From NCBI RefSeq assembly GCF_002871345.2, contig NZ_CP136964.1, positions 806,001 to 870,000 of the forward strand: 64,000 bases of DNA. Direction: 5' to 3'. This stretch comes from Nosocomiicoccus massiliensis (lineage in GTDB: Bacteria > Bacillota > Bacilli > Staphylococcales > Salinicoccaceae). The translations under genes and the position numbers were made by a program. The notes beneath the pieces were generated by a model that did no database searches, was not told where the DNA came from, and worked only from the letters and a program-made list of their open reading frames with translations. Numbering within the stretch: the stretch's first letter is position 1; each line of letters begins with the position of its first letter. Below are positions 27,425 through 41,361 of the stretch, in pieces.

Positions 27425-28246
27425 GTGTTGAAGCTACCGAAGTCTGTATATTACTACTGGATAAAACATATGGATGATCAGAAACAAAAAGATCGATGGC
27501 TAGTAAATAAAATTAAAGAAATTGTATCAAAACATAAAGGTAGATATGGTTACAGAAGAATCAAAGCGATACTCGAAAACAGAGAACAAATTGTGGTGAA
27601 TCATAAGCGCTTGTTACGCATTATGAAAACCTATAATTTACTATGTCAAAAATTCAAAAACAAATCGAGAACACGTTACAGTTCATATAAAGGACAAGTT
27701 GGAAAAGTCGCTCCAAATAAGGTAAAGCGTAACTTTAAGCCGAAAACATTTAATCAACTATGGGTCACAGATGTCACAGAGTTTGCGTTACCTATCAAAG
27801 GCAAGAAACTATATTTATCAACGATTATGGATTGTTATAACTCTGAAGTGATTGCCTATCAATTAAGTCGTTCACCAAACCTAGCAATCGCTATAAATCC
27901 TTTAAATAAAGCACTTGAGGAACACCAACACAATCTAAACCAATTAGTTGTTCACTCGGATCAAGGATTTCATTATCAGCATAGTAGTTGGGGAAATACC
28001 ATAACAGAATATGGTGCAACAATGAGTATGTCACGTAAAGGAAACTGTTTAGATAATTCACCGATGGAGAACTTCTTTGGCTTATTAAAGCAGGAAATGT
28101 TTTATGGAGAAGTATTCAAGACATATGAAGCATTAGAGATTGCAGTACATGAATATATTAGATACTATAATAAAGATAGAATTAAGCTAAAATTAAAAGG
28201 CATGTCTCCTGAAGAATTCAGGAAACATACCTTACAATCTGCATAA
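27425..28246 (+). CDS. IS3-family OrfB (transposase catalytic part)
   Basis: 273 residues from the in-frame GTG at 27425, though translation most likely enters by frameshift from orfA, since the open frame extends upstream to about 27323. The DDE core is complete: Asp in LWVTDVTEF, Asp in VVHSDQGFHY, Glu in SPMENFFGLLKQEMF. The HTH_21-like N-terminal segment (KGRYGYRRIKAIL) and the C-terminal YNKDRIKLKLKGMSPEEFR are standard for the IS150 group. Confidence 0.92.
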   Translation: MLKLPKSVYYYWIKHMDDQKQKDRWLVNKIKEIVSKHKGRYGYRRIKAILENREQIVVNHKRLLRIMKTYNLLCQKFKNKSRTRYSSYKGQVGKVAPNKVKRNFKPKTFNQLWVTDVTEFALPIKGKKLYLSTIMDCYNSEVIAYQLSRSPNLAIAINPLNKALEEHQHNLNQLVVHSDQGFHYQHSSWGNTITEYGATMSMSRKGNCLDNSPMENFFGLLKQEMFYGEVFKTYEALEIAVHEYIRYYNKDRIKLKLKGMSPEEFRKHTLQSA

Positions 28247-28293
28247 TTCCAAAAGTCCAACTTTTGGGTAGCACATCAATTTAGTCTGATGTG

Positions 28294-29313
28294 TTAGTAT
28301 ATTACGTCTTCTATATCTATATAGTTATATCCATTTAAATTTAAATCTGCGAAATCTCCACGTTTATACTGTTCGTACGCAACGGCCCCAATCATTGCAG
28401 CATTGTCGGTACAGTATTTTAAACTCGGTATATATAATTCTACTCCGTTTTCTTTTGTTAACGTTTCGAATCGTTCTCTAAGTCCACTATTCGCTGCGAC
28501 TCCACCAGCAACGATTAATGTCTTTATATTTTCTTCGTCTAAAGCGCGCATTGTTTTTGTCGTTAAGACATCTACGACGCTTTCCTGGAAGCTTTTCGCA
28601 ACATTTGCTGGTTTAATTTCGATGTTTTTCTGTCTTTCATTGTGAAGTGTGTTAATTACGTTTGATTTTAAACCACTAAAGCTAAAGTTATATCCCTCAT
28701 CTTGCAATGCACGTGGGAAATTGTACGTATCGATGCCTTCTTTAGATAACTTATCTATTTCTGGACCACCTGGATACGGTAATCCGATTACACGAGCGAC
28801 TTTGTCATATGCCTCTCCTACCGCATCGTCTAGAGTTTCACCGATCACTTCAAACTGTAAATGGTCTTCCATTTTAACAAGCTCAGTATGCCCACCTGAC
28901 ACGATTAACGCAATGAGTGGGAATTTTACGTCATGCTCTAATTGATTTGCATATATATGTCCTGCGATATGGTGGACAGGAATAAGTGGTAAATCATGTG
29001 CGAACGCAAATGCTTTCGCTGCGTTTACACCGACGAGTAACGCTCCGATTAAACCTGGTCCATATGTTACTGCAACCGCATCGAGTTCTTTTGGTGTGAC
29101 GTTCGCCTCGTGAAGTGCCTCTTCTATCACTCGGGTAATAGACTCAACGTGATGTCTTGATGCGACTTCTGGAACGACACCTCCAAAACGCTTGTGACTC
29201 TCTATTTGACTCACGACGATATTTGAAAGAACAGTATTCCCATTTTGTATAACACTCGCAGCAGTCTCATCGCAGCTTGTTTCTATCGCCAATATATTAA
29301 TATTTTTCTCCAT
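28294..29313 (-). CDS. tsaD: tRNA N6-threonylcarbamoyladenosine transferase TsaD
   Basis: 339 residues with ASKHA-fold motifs: [12 protein letters not shown], the metal-binding [11 protein letters not shown] and GGHTEL. It transfers the threonylcarbamoyl group to A37 of ANN-decoding tRNAs with TsaB and TsaE. It is the last gene of the tsaE-tsaB-rimI-tsaD operon and overlaps rimI by 17 bp. Its original terminator is split by the IS. Confidence 0.97.
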   Translation of the reverse strand: MEKNINILAIETSCDETAASVIQNGNTVLSNIVVSQIESHKRFGGVVPEVASRHHVESITRVIEEALHEANVTPKELDAVAVTYGPGLIGALLVGVNAAKAFAFAHDLPLIPVHHIAGHIYANQLEHDVKFPLIALIVSGGHTELVKMEDHLQFEVIGETLDDAVGEAYDKVARVIGLPYPGGPEIDKLSKEGIDTYNFPRALQDEGYNFSFSGLKSNVINTLHNERQKNIEIKPANVAKSFQESVVDVLTTKTMRALDEENIKTLIVAGGVAANSGLRERFETLTKENGVELYIPSLKYCTDNAAMIGAVAYEQYKRGDFADLNLNGYNYIDIEDVIY

Positions 29314-29761
29314 CTAATCTCACCCACATGACATGTGCATCTTTACCTGCACCGTAATAATCTTTTCGTATACCACCATATACAAATCCTTTAGATTCAT
29401 ATAATTTAATCGCATGATAATTATTAACATTTACTTCTAATGATATTTGACGGACAGTTGGTTTACAATAATCTATAATAAAATCCATCAATGTATTCGC
29501 ATATCCATTTCCTCGCGACTCTGGACTGACCGCAATTGTTGTAATCTGTGCATCATCTACTACAATCCATAGTCCAATATAACCGACAATGACGTCATTC
29601 TTTTCTGCGACAAAATAATGTGCAAAATGATTGTTACACAGTTCATGGACATATGTTTCTTCTGTCCATGGTGAATCAGGAAAAGATACAACTTCTATTT
29701 TCTGAACTGCTGGAACATCATCAGAGTTCATCGGACGGATTACGATTGATTGTTTTTCCAA
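29297..29761 (-). CDS. rimI: ribosomal-protein-S18-alanine N-acetyltransferase-like GNAT protein
   Basis: 154 residues, GNAT fold, with the acetyl-CoA loop [18 protein letters not shown] and the C-terminal [23 protein letters not shown]. Placement between tsaB and tsaD with overlapping ends on both sides is typical of rimI. The activity on S18 is inferred from homology. Confidence 0.9.
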   Translation of the reverse strand: MEKQSIVIRPMNSDDVPAVQKIEVVSFPDSPWTEETYVHELCNNHFAHYFVAEKNDVIVGYIGLWIVVDDAQITTIAVSPESRGNGYANTLMDFIIDYCKPTVRQISLEVNVNNYHAIKLYESKGFVYGGIRKDYYGAGKDAHVMWVRLDGEKY

Positions 29762-30381
29762 TTTCTCTCCGCCTCAGTTAATCTTAAATAGTCTGGTACA
29801 ACGTCATGTGCATCAACTTTAGTTAAAAGATCATCATCCATTCCGATAAGAGATGAAATTCTTGGTGTAGTATGGACACCGTCAACTTCAAATGACTGTG
29901 TTTCTAATGTATTATGCACAATAACAGCACCGTATTTTAACACGAGATCTGAATACTCTTTCCCTGTTCTAAGCTTTGGCTCTTCTAAAACATCGTATCC
30001 ATTTTGATCAACGTCATATATCGCACTAAAACAGTTTCCACGTCTAGCATCCATCATTGGTGCAACTACACCACGATAGCTTGCTGCTAGCACGAGTAAG
30101 CTTGATACTGTATAAATCGGTATATTTATGGAAAAAGCTAACGTTTTTGCAACTGTTACTCCTATTCTTAACCCTGTATATGATCCCGGACCATTTGCTA
30201 CAATAATTCGTTCTAACTCAGACTTATCTACATTCGCTAGTTTAAGTACCTCGTTAATAACTGGCATTAACGTTTCTGAATGTGTGCGTTTAACATTGAT
30301 ATTAATTTCAGCTAATAATACGTCATCTGAAACGGCTACAGACAACGCTCGATTTGAAGTATCTATATATAAAGACTTCAC
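29740..30381 (-). CDS. tsaB: t6A biosynthesis protein TsaB
   Basis: 213 residues; starts MKSLYIDTSNRALSVAVSDD and has ANGPGSYTGLRIGVTVAKTLA, the TsaB scaffold motif. It pairs with TsaD but lacks its own catalysis. It abuts tsaE and overlaps rimI. Confidence 0.95.
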   Translation of the reverse strand: MKSLYIDTSNRALSVAVSDDVLLAEININVKRTHSETLMPVINEVLKLANVDKSELERIIVANGPGSYTGLRIGVTVAKTLAFSINIPIYTVSSLLVLAASYRGVVAPMMDARRGNCFSAIYDVDQNGYDVLEEPKLRTGKEYSDLVLKYGAVIVHNTLETQSFEVDGVHTTPRISSLIGMDDDLLTKVDAHDVVPDYLRLTEAERNWKNNQS

Positions 30382-30831
30382 TTATAACACACCTACTAAC
30401 TCCTCGTATTGTTTACCTTCTGATACAATTGTAAACTTCCTTTGATTTTCATCAATACGTTCAATATTAATTTTTAAAAATTCATTCGGCAAATATTCTT
30501 TTATAAAATTATACCACTCAATAATCGTAATATCGAAATCATTGAAGTACTCATCAAACCCTAAATCCTCATCACTCTGTTCTAATCGATAACAGTCCAT
30601 ATGATGTAAATAATTATCATTTAATTTATATGACTTAATGATATTAAAAGTTGGAGAAGTAATTGCACGCTTAACACCTAAAGATTTACCTAAAAATTGA
30701 GTAAATTTTGTTTTACCTGCCCCTAAATCACCACTTAAAAGAATAACAAAACCTGGTTTTATATATTTACCAATCGTTTCAGCTAGTTGTTTAGTATCAT
30801 TTAAATCATTTATATAAATAGTTTTATCCAT
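30382..30831 (-). CDS. tsaE: t6A biosynthesis ATPase TsaE
   Basis: 149 residues with Walker A LSGDLGAGKTKFTQFLG and HMDCYRLE. It resets the TsaBD complex by ATP hydrolysis. It is the first gene of the operon. Only 27 nt separate its start from the rRNA operon terminator; a GAGG site lies before the ATG. Confidence 0.95.
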   Translation of the reverse strand: MDKTIYINDLNDTKQLAETIGKYIKPGFVILLSGDLGAGKTKFTQFLGKSLGVKRAITSPTFNIIKSYKLNDNYLHHMDCYRLEQSDEDLGFDEYFNDFDITIIEWYNFIKEYLPNEFLKINIERIDENQRKFTIVSEGKQYEELVGVL

Positions 30832-30858
30832 AATAACCTCATAATATATAAAAATATA

Positions 30859-30886
30859 TAAAAAAAGGAGACCCTATAGGGTCTCC
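30859..30886 (-). terminator. rRNA operon terminator
   Basis: GGAGACCC (30867-30874), loop TATA, GGGTCTCC (30879-30886); the minus-strand T-run matches A's at 30859-30866. Confidence 0.9.
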
Positions 30887-30892
30887 AATGAG

Positions 30893-31007
30893 TGCCTAGC
30901 GACGTCCTACTCTAGCACGGGTCAACCGAACTACCATCGGCGCTGGAGAGCTTAACTTCTGTGTTCGGCATGGGAACAGGTGTGGCCTCTCCGCCATCGT
31001 CACTAGA
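30893..31007 (-). rRNA. rrf: 5S ribosomal RNA
   Basis: About 115 nt; the minus strand contains CCCATGCCGAACACAGAAGT and the closing helix TGGCG/TCTAG ends typical of staphylococcal 5S. The exact ends are estimated. Confidence 0.93.
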
Positions 31008-31016
31008 CATACACTC

Positions 31017-31033
31017 AAAACCAAATAGAAGCA
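31017..31033 (-). other. 23S rRNA processing stem, 3' arm
   Basis: The 17 bases at 31017-31033 are the exact complement of 34036-34052 upstream of 23S. In the precursor RNA they would pair and bring the 23S ends together for RNase III-type cutting. Confidence 0.7.
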
Positions 31034-31061
31034 TTACGTAGTTACACGCTTGAATCATATT

Positions 31062-33930
<2,869 letters not shown>

Positions 33931-34035
33931 GTAATGAATTTGTGAGAGAGTATCTCTACTCTATCGCGCGTGTATTTTTGAACTTTTTCGTTCTCGGTTT
34001 CTACGCTTGAAATCATATATTAATATATAATCTGT

Positions 34036-34052
34036 TGCTTCTATTTGGTTTT
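34036..34052 (-). other. 23S rRNA processing stem, 5' arm
   Basis: Complement of 31017-31033 (17 bp perfect). It lies in the 16S-23S spacer (33931-34122), which holds no tRNA gene. Confidence 0.7.
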
Positions 34053-34081
34053 CAATGTACGTCTTTAGAGTGATTACACTC

Positions 34082-34104
34082 AAAACTGAATACAATATGT
34101 CAAC
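34082..34104 (-). other. 16S rRNA processing stem, 3' arm
   Basis: Complementary to 35780-35803 upstream of 16S over 23 bp apart from one bulged base: the RNase III-type precursor stem. Confidence 0.7.
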
Positions 34105-34118
34105 TTTCCGTTCCATTT

Positions 34119-35685
<1,567 letters not shown>

Positions 35686-35779
35686 AGTTAGAGTTTTCTA
35701 GCTCTTTTAAATTGCGTTTTATACTAGTCGCTCTAGTTCTTGTTACCTTTAATAGTAACTTCTTTTTATCGGAATTAAC

Positions 35780-35803
35780 GTTGACATATTGTCATTCAGT
35801 TTT
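35780..35803 (-). other. 16S rRNA processing stem, 5' arm
   Basis: Partner of 34082-34104 (one bulge). It lies in the leader between tRNA-Gly and 16S. Confidence 0.7.
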
Positions 35804-35819
35804 CAATGTTCAAATTTAA

Positions 35820-35893
35820 TGGAGCGGGTGAGGAGAATCGAACTCCCGACATCAGATTGGAAGTCTGAGGTTTTACCACTAAACTACACCCGC
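35820..35893 (-). tRNA. tRNA-Gly (anticodon TCC)
   Basis: 74 nt with encoded CCA. The acceptor stem GCGGGTG/CACCCGC, the anticodon loop CTTCCAA (TCC read at 35861-35859) and the T-arm GTTCGATTC are all present. It sits directly in front of the 16S leader, so it is probably co-transcribed with the rRNAs. Confidence 0.93.
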
Positions 35894-35914
35894 GTTTTCG
35901 TTTCAACTCTTACT

Positions 35915-35942
35915 ATTATACAGAGTTGAAAAACTAAGTCAA
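35915..35942 (-). promoter_or_regulatory. promoter before tRNA-Gly/rRNA
   Basis: Minus strand TTGACT (35942-35937), 16-nt spacer, TATAAT (35920-35915). Confidence 0.65.
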
Positions 35943-36007
35943 TAGAAAAGTTAAAGTTTTTTATTTTATTTTATCTGCGCAACTAGTTGTTAAGTTGACG
36001 CCTAATT

Positions 36008-36036
36008 ATTATACACAATCGTTTAACTTAATGCAA
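36008..36036 (-). promoter_or_regulatory. second promoter before tRNA-Gly/rRNA
   Basis: Minus strand TTGCAT (36036-36031), 17-nt spacer, TATAAT (36013-36008), just after tRNA-Leu. Confidence 0.55.
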
Positions 36037-36049
36037 ACAAAAATGTATA

Positions 36050-36134
<85 letters not shown>

Positions 36135-36154
36135 TTATTAAGATAACGATATCT

Positions 36155-36183
36155 ATTATATTCTCTTTACATTTCTCTGTCAA
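36155..36183 (-). promoter_or_regulatory. perfect-consensus SigA promoter of the tRNA-rRNA cluster
   Basis: Minus strand TTGACA (36183-36178), 17-nt spacer, TATAAT (36160-36155), 21 nt before tRNA-Leu. Confidence 0.8.
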
Positions 36184-36301
36184 TACGATTATTTAGATTT
36201 CTCAATACTTTTTATTTTTATCAACATCCATACTAAATATCTTCTTTTAAATAATGTATGTTTTACTTCTATATAATGAGGGAATTATTATTCTGTCGAA
36301 T

Positions 36302-36330
36302 TTGCAAGTCAAAATTTAATGTGCTATACT
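36302..36330 (+). promoter_or_regulatory. SigA promoter of katA
   Basis: TTGCAA (36302-36307), 17-nt spacer, TATACT (36325-36330) with an upstream TG extension. Confidence 0.7.
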
Positions 36331-36334
36331 TTAT

Positions 36335-36349
36335 TTAGAATTATTCTAA
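36335..36349 (+). promoter_or_regulatory. PerR box of katA
   Basis: TTAGAATTATTCTAA, a perfect 7-1-7 palindrome, 13 of 15 positions identical to the PerR consensus TTATAATNATTATAA. It sits on the transcription start region, so peroxide would relieve repression. Confidence 0.8.
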
Positions 36350-36369
36350 TTTAATTTTGGAGGTTAATT

Positions 36370-37905
36370 ATGTCAAAACACTATAACCCTGAAGAACAAA
36401 AGTTAACGACTCTATTCGGTAACCCTGTAGGTGACCGTGAGAACACAATGACTGTTGGCCCACGTGGTCCAATCGTTATGCAAGATCCTTATTTCTTAGA
36501 TATGATGGCACACTTCGACCGCGAAGTAATTCCAGAGCGTCGTATGCACGCTAAAGGATCTGGTGCTTACGGTACATTCACAGTAACAAATGATATTACT
36601 AAATATACGAAAGCAAAGATTTTCTCAGAAGTTGGTAAGAAAACAGAAATGTTCGCTCGTTTCTCAACTGTAGCTGGTGAACGCGGTGCAGCTGACGCTG
36701 AACGTGATATTCGTGGATTTGCACTTAAGTTCTACACTGAAGAAGGTAACTGGGACTTAGTTGGTAACAACACACCTGTATTCTTCTTCCGCGACCCTAA
36801 ATTATTCCCAAGCTTAAACCACGTCGTTAAACGTGATCCACGTACAAACATGAATAACCCGAATTCTCAGTGGGATTTCTGGACGTCACTACCTGAAGCA
36901 TTACACCAAGTGACAATTCTTATGACTGACCGTGGTATCCCGTCAGACTTCCGTCATATGCATGGATTCGGATCACACACTTATGCGATGATTAACGAAG
37001 ATAACGAACGTGTATGGGTGAAATTCCACTTTAGAACACAACAAGGTATTCGTAACTACACTGCTGAAGAAGCAGTAGATGTTGTCGGTAAAGACCGTGA
37101 ATCTTCACAACGTGACCTATACAACGCGATTGAAGATGGAGACTTCCCTAAATGGAAAATGTTCATCCAAATAATGACTGAAGAGCAAGCAAGAAATCAT
37201 TACCACAACCCGTTCGATTTAACAAAAGTATGGTATAAAGGTGAATTCCCATTAATCGAAGTTGGTGAGTTCGAGTTAAATAAAAACCCTGACAACTACT
37301 TTGCAGAAGTAGAACAAGCAGCGTTTGCACCAACAAACATCATTCCTGGTCTTGGATTCTCACCAGACAAAATGTTACAAGGTCGTTTATTCTCATATGG
37401 AGATACTCAGCGTTACCGCTTAGGTGTAAACCATCACCAAATTCCGGTAAACTCACCAAAAGGTGCAGCTAACGTATGTCCATTCAGCCGTGACGGTGCG
37501 ATGAGAGTTGACGGTAACTTAGGTTCACATATCAACTATTATCCAAATAGTTACGGTGCACACAATTCACAAAAAGATGCAAAACAACCTGAATTAAACT
37601 TAGAGCTCGGTCAAGTATATGAGTACGACTTCCGTGAAGACGACGATAACTACTACGAGCAACCAGGTAAATTATTCCGTCTTCAATCTGAAGAAGGTAA
37701 ACAAACAATCTTCAAAAACACTGCAATTGAAATGGCAGGCGTTGAAGAGCACATTAAAAAACGTCACATCTTCAACTGTTACCAAGCAGACGAAGAGTAC
37801 GGTAAAGGTGTCGCAGAGGCACTCGGCATTGACATCAACGATGTTGACCTAGTAAATGGAGATCACCCATTCGAAGGTAAACCAGTGCAAGTTAAAAAAG
37901 ACTAA
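36370..37905 (+). CDS. katA: haem catalase
   Basis: 511-residue monofunctional catalase (2 H2O2 to 2 H2O and O2) in the cytosol. The distal His-60 lies in [13 protein letters not shown], and the proximal haem-Tyr in [14 protein letters not shown]. The length is typical of clade 3 bacterial catalases. TTTGGAGG precedes the ATG. Control by PerR is indicated by the box at 36335; it is monocistronic with a strong terminator. Confidence 0.96.
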   Translation: MSKHYNPEEQKLTTLFGNPVGDRENTMTVGPRGPIVMQDPYFLDMMAHFDREVIPERRMHAKGSGAYGTFTVTNDITKYTKAKIFSEVGKKTEMFARFSTVAGERGAADAERDIRGFALKFYTEEGNWDLVGNNTPVFFFRDPKLFPSLNHVVKRDPRTNMNNPNSQWDFWTSLPEALHQVTILMTDRGIPSDFRHMHGFGSHTYAMINEDNERVWVKFHFRTQQGIRNYTAEEAVDVVGKDRESSQRDLYNAIEDGDFPKWKMFIQIMTEEQARNHYHNPFDLTKVWYKGEFPLIEVGEFELNKNPDNYFAEVEQAAFAPTNIIPGLGFSPDKMLQGRLFSYGDTQRYRLGVNHHQIPVNSPKGAANVCPFSRDGAMRVDGNLGSHINYYPNSYGAHNSQKDAKQPELNLELGQVYEYDFREDDDNYYEQPGKLFRLQSEEGKQTIFKNTAIEMAGVEEHIKKRHIFNCYQADEEYGKGVAEALGIDINDVDLVNGDHPFEGKPVQVKKD

Positions 37906-37916
37906 AATAAATAACT

Positions 37917-37947
37917 AAAGAGTGAAGCAAATGCTTCACTCTTTTTT
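37917..37947. terminator. bidirectional terminator between katA and tex
   Basis: 13-bp perfect stem (37917-37929 with 37932-37944), 2-nt loop plus T-run. Confidence 0.85.
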
Positions 37948-37949
37948 AA

Positions 37950-40088
37950 TTACTTTTTCATCGTTAATGATATTCTATTTTTCTTTTCGTCTACTGATAA
38001 AACAGAGACTTCAACAATATCTCCACTACTTACAACGTCGAGCGGATGTTTTACATATCGATTAGCTAGTTGTGAAATATGGACAAGTCCATCTTGGCCG
38101 ACTCCGATGTCAACGAATGCTCCGAAGTCTGTAACATTTCTTACTGTTCCAGATAGCTTCATACCTTCTTTTAAATCCGAAAGTTCTAACACGTCGCTTT
38201 TTAAAATCGGTGTATCGTACTTATCTCGGATGTCTCTTAAAGGCGCAATTAAACTATCGATAATATCGTTTAATGTCGGAAGTCCGATATCATTTTCTTC
38301 ACTATATTTACGTTTATCGAGTGTATTTAACTTTTCCTTAATACTCTCTTCACCGAGCTCATCTATCGATGCACCAACTGATTTTAGTAATGCATATGTG
38401 TTTTTATATTGCTCCGGGTGAATTGGCGTTTGGTCGAGTGGTTCTTCTCCACCGACAATTCTTAAAAATCCGACAGCTTGCTCAAATGTTTTCGGTCCTA
38501 GTCTTTTTACTTTTTTAAGGTCTGATTGTTTTGTAATCCCTTCAGTCTCTCTATACTCTACAATGTTTTTTGAAATTGTTTTATTTAATCCTGAAACGTG
38601 TTCTAGTAATTTGTAAGACGCAGTGTTTACATCTACACCCACTTGGTTTACTGCTGTTTCAACAACAAAATCTAATGACTCATTTAAGAATTTTTGGTTA
38701 ATATCGTGTTGATACTGTCCGATTCCTAATGATTTCGGGTCAATTTTTACGAGTTCAGCAAGTGGATCTTGAATACGACGGGCAATCGATACCGCACTTC
38801 TCTCTTCAACTTCAAAATCTGGGAATTCTTCACGTGCTACGTCCGACGCTGAATACACAGAAGCACCCGCTTCATTTACGATAATAAACGGCACTTCTAT
38901 TTTATATTTCTTTAAAAAGTTTGCAACGAATTCTTCAGTCTCTCTCGATGCTGTTCCGTTACCAATCGCAATTAATGTGACTTTATTTTCTTCAATAATC
39001 TCTTTAAAAATCGCTTCGCTTTTATCCGTGTTTTTAGAGCTGTGAGGATAAATAACATTCTTCTCTAAAAACTTACCGTTTGAATCGATAACTGCGAGCT
39101 TACACCCTGTTCGAAACGCTGGGTCGACACCTAAAATCGTATGATTTTTAAGTGGTGGTTGTAAAAGTAAACTCTTTAGGTTTTCTTCGAAAATATTTAC
39201 CGCATGCGTTTCCCCTTTTTTCGTTAACTCATTACGTATTTCACGTTCTAAACTTGGTAAAATTAAACGTTTTAAACTATCGTCGATCGTTTCTTCTATC
39301 AATTGCTTTGTTTTACTTTTTTCTTTTAATTCTTGACGGTATAAATAACTCGTAATTTTATCGTCATCATGTTGGAAACCGATGCGTAACACATCTTCTT
39401 TCTCTCCACGATTCATTGCAAGTATACGGTGCGATGGTATTGTTTTTACGCGTTCACTATACTCATAATACATTTCAAAAATTTGCGTTTTGTCATCGTG
39501 TTCCTTTTTCTCAGTCGATGTAATTTCTGAGTGATTTTGAATGACGCTTAATATGTACATACGGTGTTGTGGGTTATCCGAAATTATTTCTGCAATTATA
39601 TCTTTTGCACCTGCAACTGCGTCTTCTATAGTTTTGATTTCTTCGTTAATATATTGTTCTGCCTCTTTATAAATATCTTTAGCGTCAACATCTTGTTTAT
39701 AAATCATTTCAGCGAGCGGCTCTAATCCTTTACGCTTTGCTTCTGTTGCGCGTGTTTTCTTCTTCTGTCTAAACGGACGATATAAATCTTCAACACGTGC
39801 TTGAGATGTTTGACGTAATATTTGATTTTTTAAATCTTCAGTAAGTAGCCCTTGTTCGTCGATTAAGCGAATGACATCTTCTTTTCTTTTTTCTAATTCT
39901 TCTAGATAGTTATACTCATCAGAAATTTGCTTAATTGAAACTTCATCAAGTCCGCCCGTTTGTTCTTTTCTATAACGTGCGATAAAAGGCACCGTCGCAT
40001 TTTCCTCTAACATATTGAGTACGTTTAATACATACTCTGATTTAATTTTTAATTTACTCGATAACTCTTTAACTAATGTTTCGTTCAT
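37950..40088 (-). CDS. tex: Tex-family S1 RNA-binding protein
   Basis: 712 residues. N-terminal Tex helical region, YqgF-like domain (ILGVDPAFRTGCKLAVIDSNG), helix-hairpin-helix segments (LLEHVSGLNKTISKNIVEYR, LKKVKRLGPKTFEQAVGFLRI) and a C-terminal S1 domain (MKLSGTVRNVTDFGAFVDIGVGQDGLVHISQL). It is a conserved nucleic-acid-binding protein linked to transcription. It follows sigB on the same strand after a terminator. Confidence 0.95.
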   Translation of the reverse strand: MNETLVKELSSKLKIKSEYVLNVLNMLEENATVPFIARYRKEQTGGLDEVSIKQISDEYNYLEELEKRKEDVIRLIDEQGLLTEDLKNQILRQTSQARVEDLYRPFRQKKKTRATEAKRKGLEPLAEMIYKQDVDAKDIYKEAEQYINEEIKTIEDAVAGAKDIIAEIISDNPQHRMYILSVIQNHSEITSTEKKEHDDKTQIFEMYYEYSERVKTIPSHRILAMNRGEKEDVLRIGFQHDDDKITSYLYRQELKEKSKTKQLIEETIDDSLKRLILPSLEREIRNELTKKGETHAVNIFEENLKSLLLQPPLKNHTILGVDPAFRTGCKLAVIDSNGKFLEKNVIYPHSSKNTDKSEAIFKEIIEENKVTLIAIGNGTASRETEEFVANFLKKYKIEVPFIIVNEAGASVYSASDVAREEFPDFEVEERSAVSIARRIQDPLAELVKIDPKSLGIGQYQHDINQKFLNESLDFVVETAVNQVGVDVNTASYKLLEHVSGLNKTISKNIVEYRETEGITKQSDLKKVKRLGPKTFEQAVGFLRIVGGEEPLDQTPIHPEQYKNTYALLKSVGASIDELGEESIKEKLNTLDKRKYSEENDIGLPTLNDIIDSLIAPLRDIRDKYDTPILKSDVLELSDLKEGMKLSGTVRNVTDFGAFVDIGVGQDGLVHISQLANRYVKHPLDVVSSGDIVEVSVLSVDEKKNRISLTMKK

Positions 40089-40104
40089 AATGTCCTCCTA
40101 AACA

Positions 40105-40129
40105 ATAAAACCTAATCATTATGATTAGG
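40105..40129 (-). terminator. terminator of the sigB operon
   Basis: CCTAATCAT/ATGATTAGG 9-bp stem (40111-40119 with 40121-40129), minus-strand T-run at 40107-40110. Confidence 0.75.
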
Positions 40130-40130
40130 C

Positions 40131-40913
40131 TTAAATATCTATATCTGTATTTTTAACAGAATCTCTCAACTTTTTAAGTGCTGCACGTTGTAATCTTGAT
40201 ACATGCATTTGGCTTAAACCGATTTTTTCTCCAGTCTCTTTTTGACTTAAAGATTCTAAAAATGTATATCGTATAATCTGTTGTTCTCTTTCAGATAAAA
40301 TCGGTAATAACTTTTCTATAAGTAAACGTTCCTCGGTTTGAGCATAATTATCATCTTCCTCACCCATTACGTCGAGTAACGTCACAGATGAACCTTCGTT
40401 ATCTGCGTCAATCGAGTGATCCACACTTAACGCATTGTAGCTTTGTCCCATCTCCATCGCTTCGAGTACTTCTTCTTCTGTTGCACCGATATATTCTGCG
40501 ATTTCTTTAACAGATGGTGATCGCTCTAGCTCATTCGTTAACTCATCTGTAGAACGTTTGATTTTTGGACCAAGCTCTTTAATACGCCTCGGGACATGAA
40601 CACTCCACGTTTTATCTCTTAAATAACGTTTGATTTCACCGAGAACTGTCGGTACTAGAAATGCTTCAAATTTACGCTCAAAAGATAAATCGAATCGTTT
40701 AATTGCACCGAGCAATCCAATCATACCGACTTGTACAAGGTCTTCGTGATGTGATTGCCCTTTTGAATATCGATATGCGAGTGACTCGATGAGTTTTTCA
40801 TAGTGATAAACTAAACGCGTTTGTGCTTCATCGCTTCCAGTTTCTTGATATTCAGTAATTAAGCGATTAATTTCATCACGTGAAAGTTCTTTTCTAGTTT
40901 GTGATTGCTCCAT
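40131..40913 (-). CDS. sigB: general-stress sigma factor SigB
   Basis: 260 residues from the ATG at 40913 (MEQSQTRKELSRDEINRLI); an in-frame GTG at 40937 would lie deeper within rsbW and has no better site. Region 2 (RYSKGQSHHEDLVQVGMIGLLGAIKRFDL) and region 4 HTH (LSQKETGEKIGLSQMHVSRLQRAALKKL) are clear. It directs the general stress regulon and is held by RsbW. It overlaps rsbW, indicating translational coupling. Confidence 0.95.
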   Translation of the reverse strand: MEQSQTRKELSRDEINRLITEYQETGSDEAQTRLVYHYEKLIESLAYRYSKGQSHHEDLVQVGMIGLLGAIKRFDLSFERKFEAFLVPTVLGEIKRYLRDKTWSVHVPRRIKELGPKIKRSTDELTNELERSPSVKEIAEYIGATEEEVLEAMEMGQSYNALSVDHSIDADNEGSSVTLLDVMGEEDDNYAQTEERLLIEKLLPILSEREQQIIRYTFLESLSQKETGEKIGLSQMHVSRLQRAALKKLRDSVKNTDIDI

Positions 40914-41361
40914 CTTTTTGCACCTGACCTTCACCAATGTACTTCACCATACTAATTGTCACACCTTGTGTACGTCTAACGTTCACATCATCCATTAGTG
41001 TCTCAATTAGGAAAAGCCCAAGTCCTCCTTCTCTTAAAAAGCTTACAGAATCAGACTCTTTGTACGGTCCAAGTTCTTTTTTTACCGTTTCATAGTCAAA
41101 ACTTTTTCCAGAATCTTGAACGATAATTTCAACACGACCATCTGATACCGCAAATCCGATAGTAATTTCATTATCGCTATCAGAATATGCATGCTTCACT
41201 GCGTTCGTTACCGCTTCGCTAACAGCAATCTTCGTATCTTCAATTTCTTCGTATGTCGCGCCAGCACTATTTAAAATACCAGATAACGTTAGGCGAACGA
41301 GCCCTACGTATTTTGGTTTTGCAGGTATTTTCATTTCTATATATTCATAATTTTTACTCAT
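40894..41361 (-). CDS. rsbW: anti-sigma-B factor RsbW (serine kinase)
   Basis: 155 residues, GHKL-type kinase: N-box EAVTNAVKHAYSD, VQDSGKSFDYE and GGLGLFLIETLMD. It binds SigB, and phosphorylates RsbV when ATP is high. Overlaps rsbV (8 bp) and sigB. Confidence 0.96.
   Translation of the reverse strand: MSKNYEYIEMKIPAKPKYVGLVRLTLSGILNSAGATYEEIEDTKIAVSEAVTNAVKHAYSDSDNEITIGFAVSDGRVEIIVQDSGKSFDYETVKKELGPYKESDSVSFLREGGLGLFLIETLMDDVNVRRTQGVTISMVKYIGEGQVQKDGAITN

Larger units (their letters stand above)
26778..28278 (+). mobile_element. IS3-family insertion sequence (IS150-like), 1501 bp
   Basis: The ends begin TG and end CA, with imperfect inverted repeats of about 24 bp (left TGAGGTGCACCCCTAAAGTT; right end reversed TGATGTGCTACCCAAAAGTT). 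It contains overlapping-type orfA and orfB with an A AAA AAG frameshift site. Just inside the left end, a 15-bp perfect hairpin (26786-26800 with 26809-26823) followed by T5 should stop transcription entering from outside, and it buries the AGGGG ribosome site of orfA. Both frames are intact, so the element looks capable of transposition. Confidence 0.9.
26765..28295 (-). other. terminator of tsaD operon split by the insertion sequence
   Basis: AACACATCAGA (26765-26775) and TCTGATGTGTT (28285-28295) are perfect 11-bp arms. Removing the IS and one ATT copy leaves them around a 5-nt loop, with a minus-strand T-run at 26761-26766. They are now about 1.5 kb apart. Confidence 0.8.
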
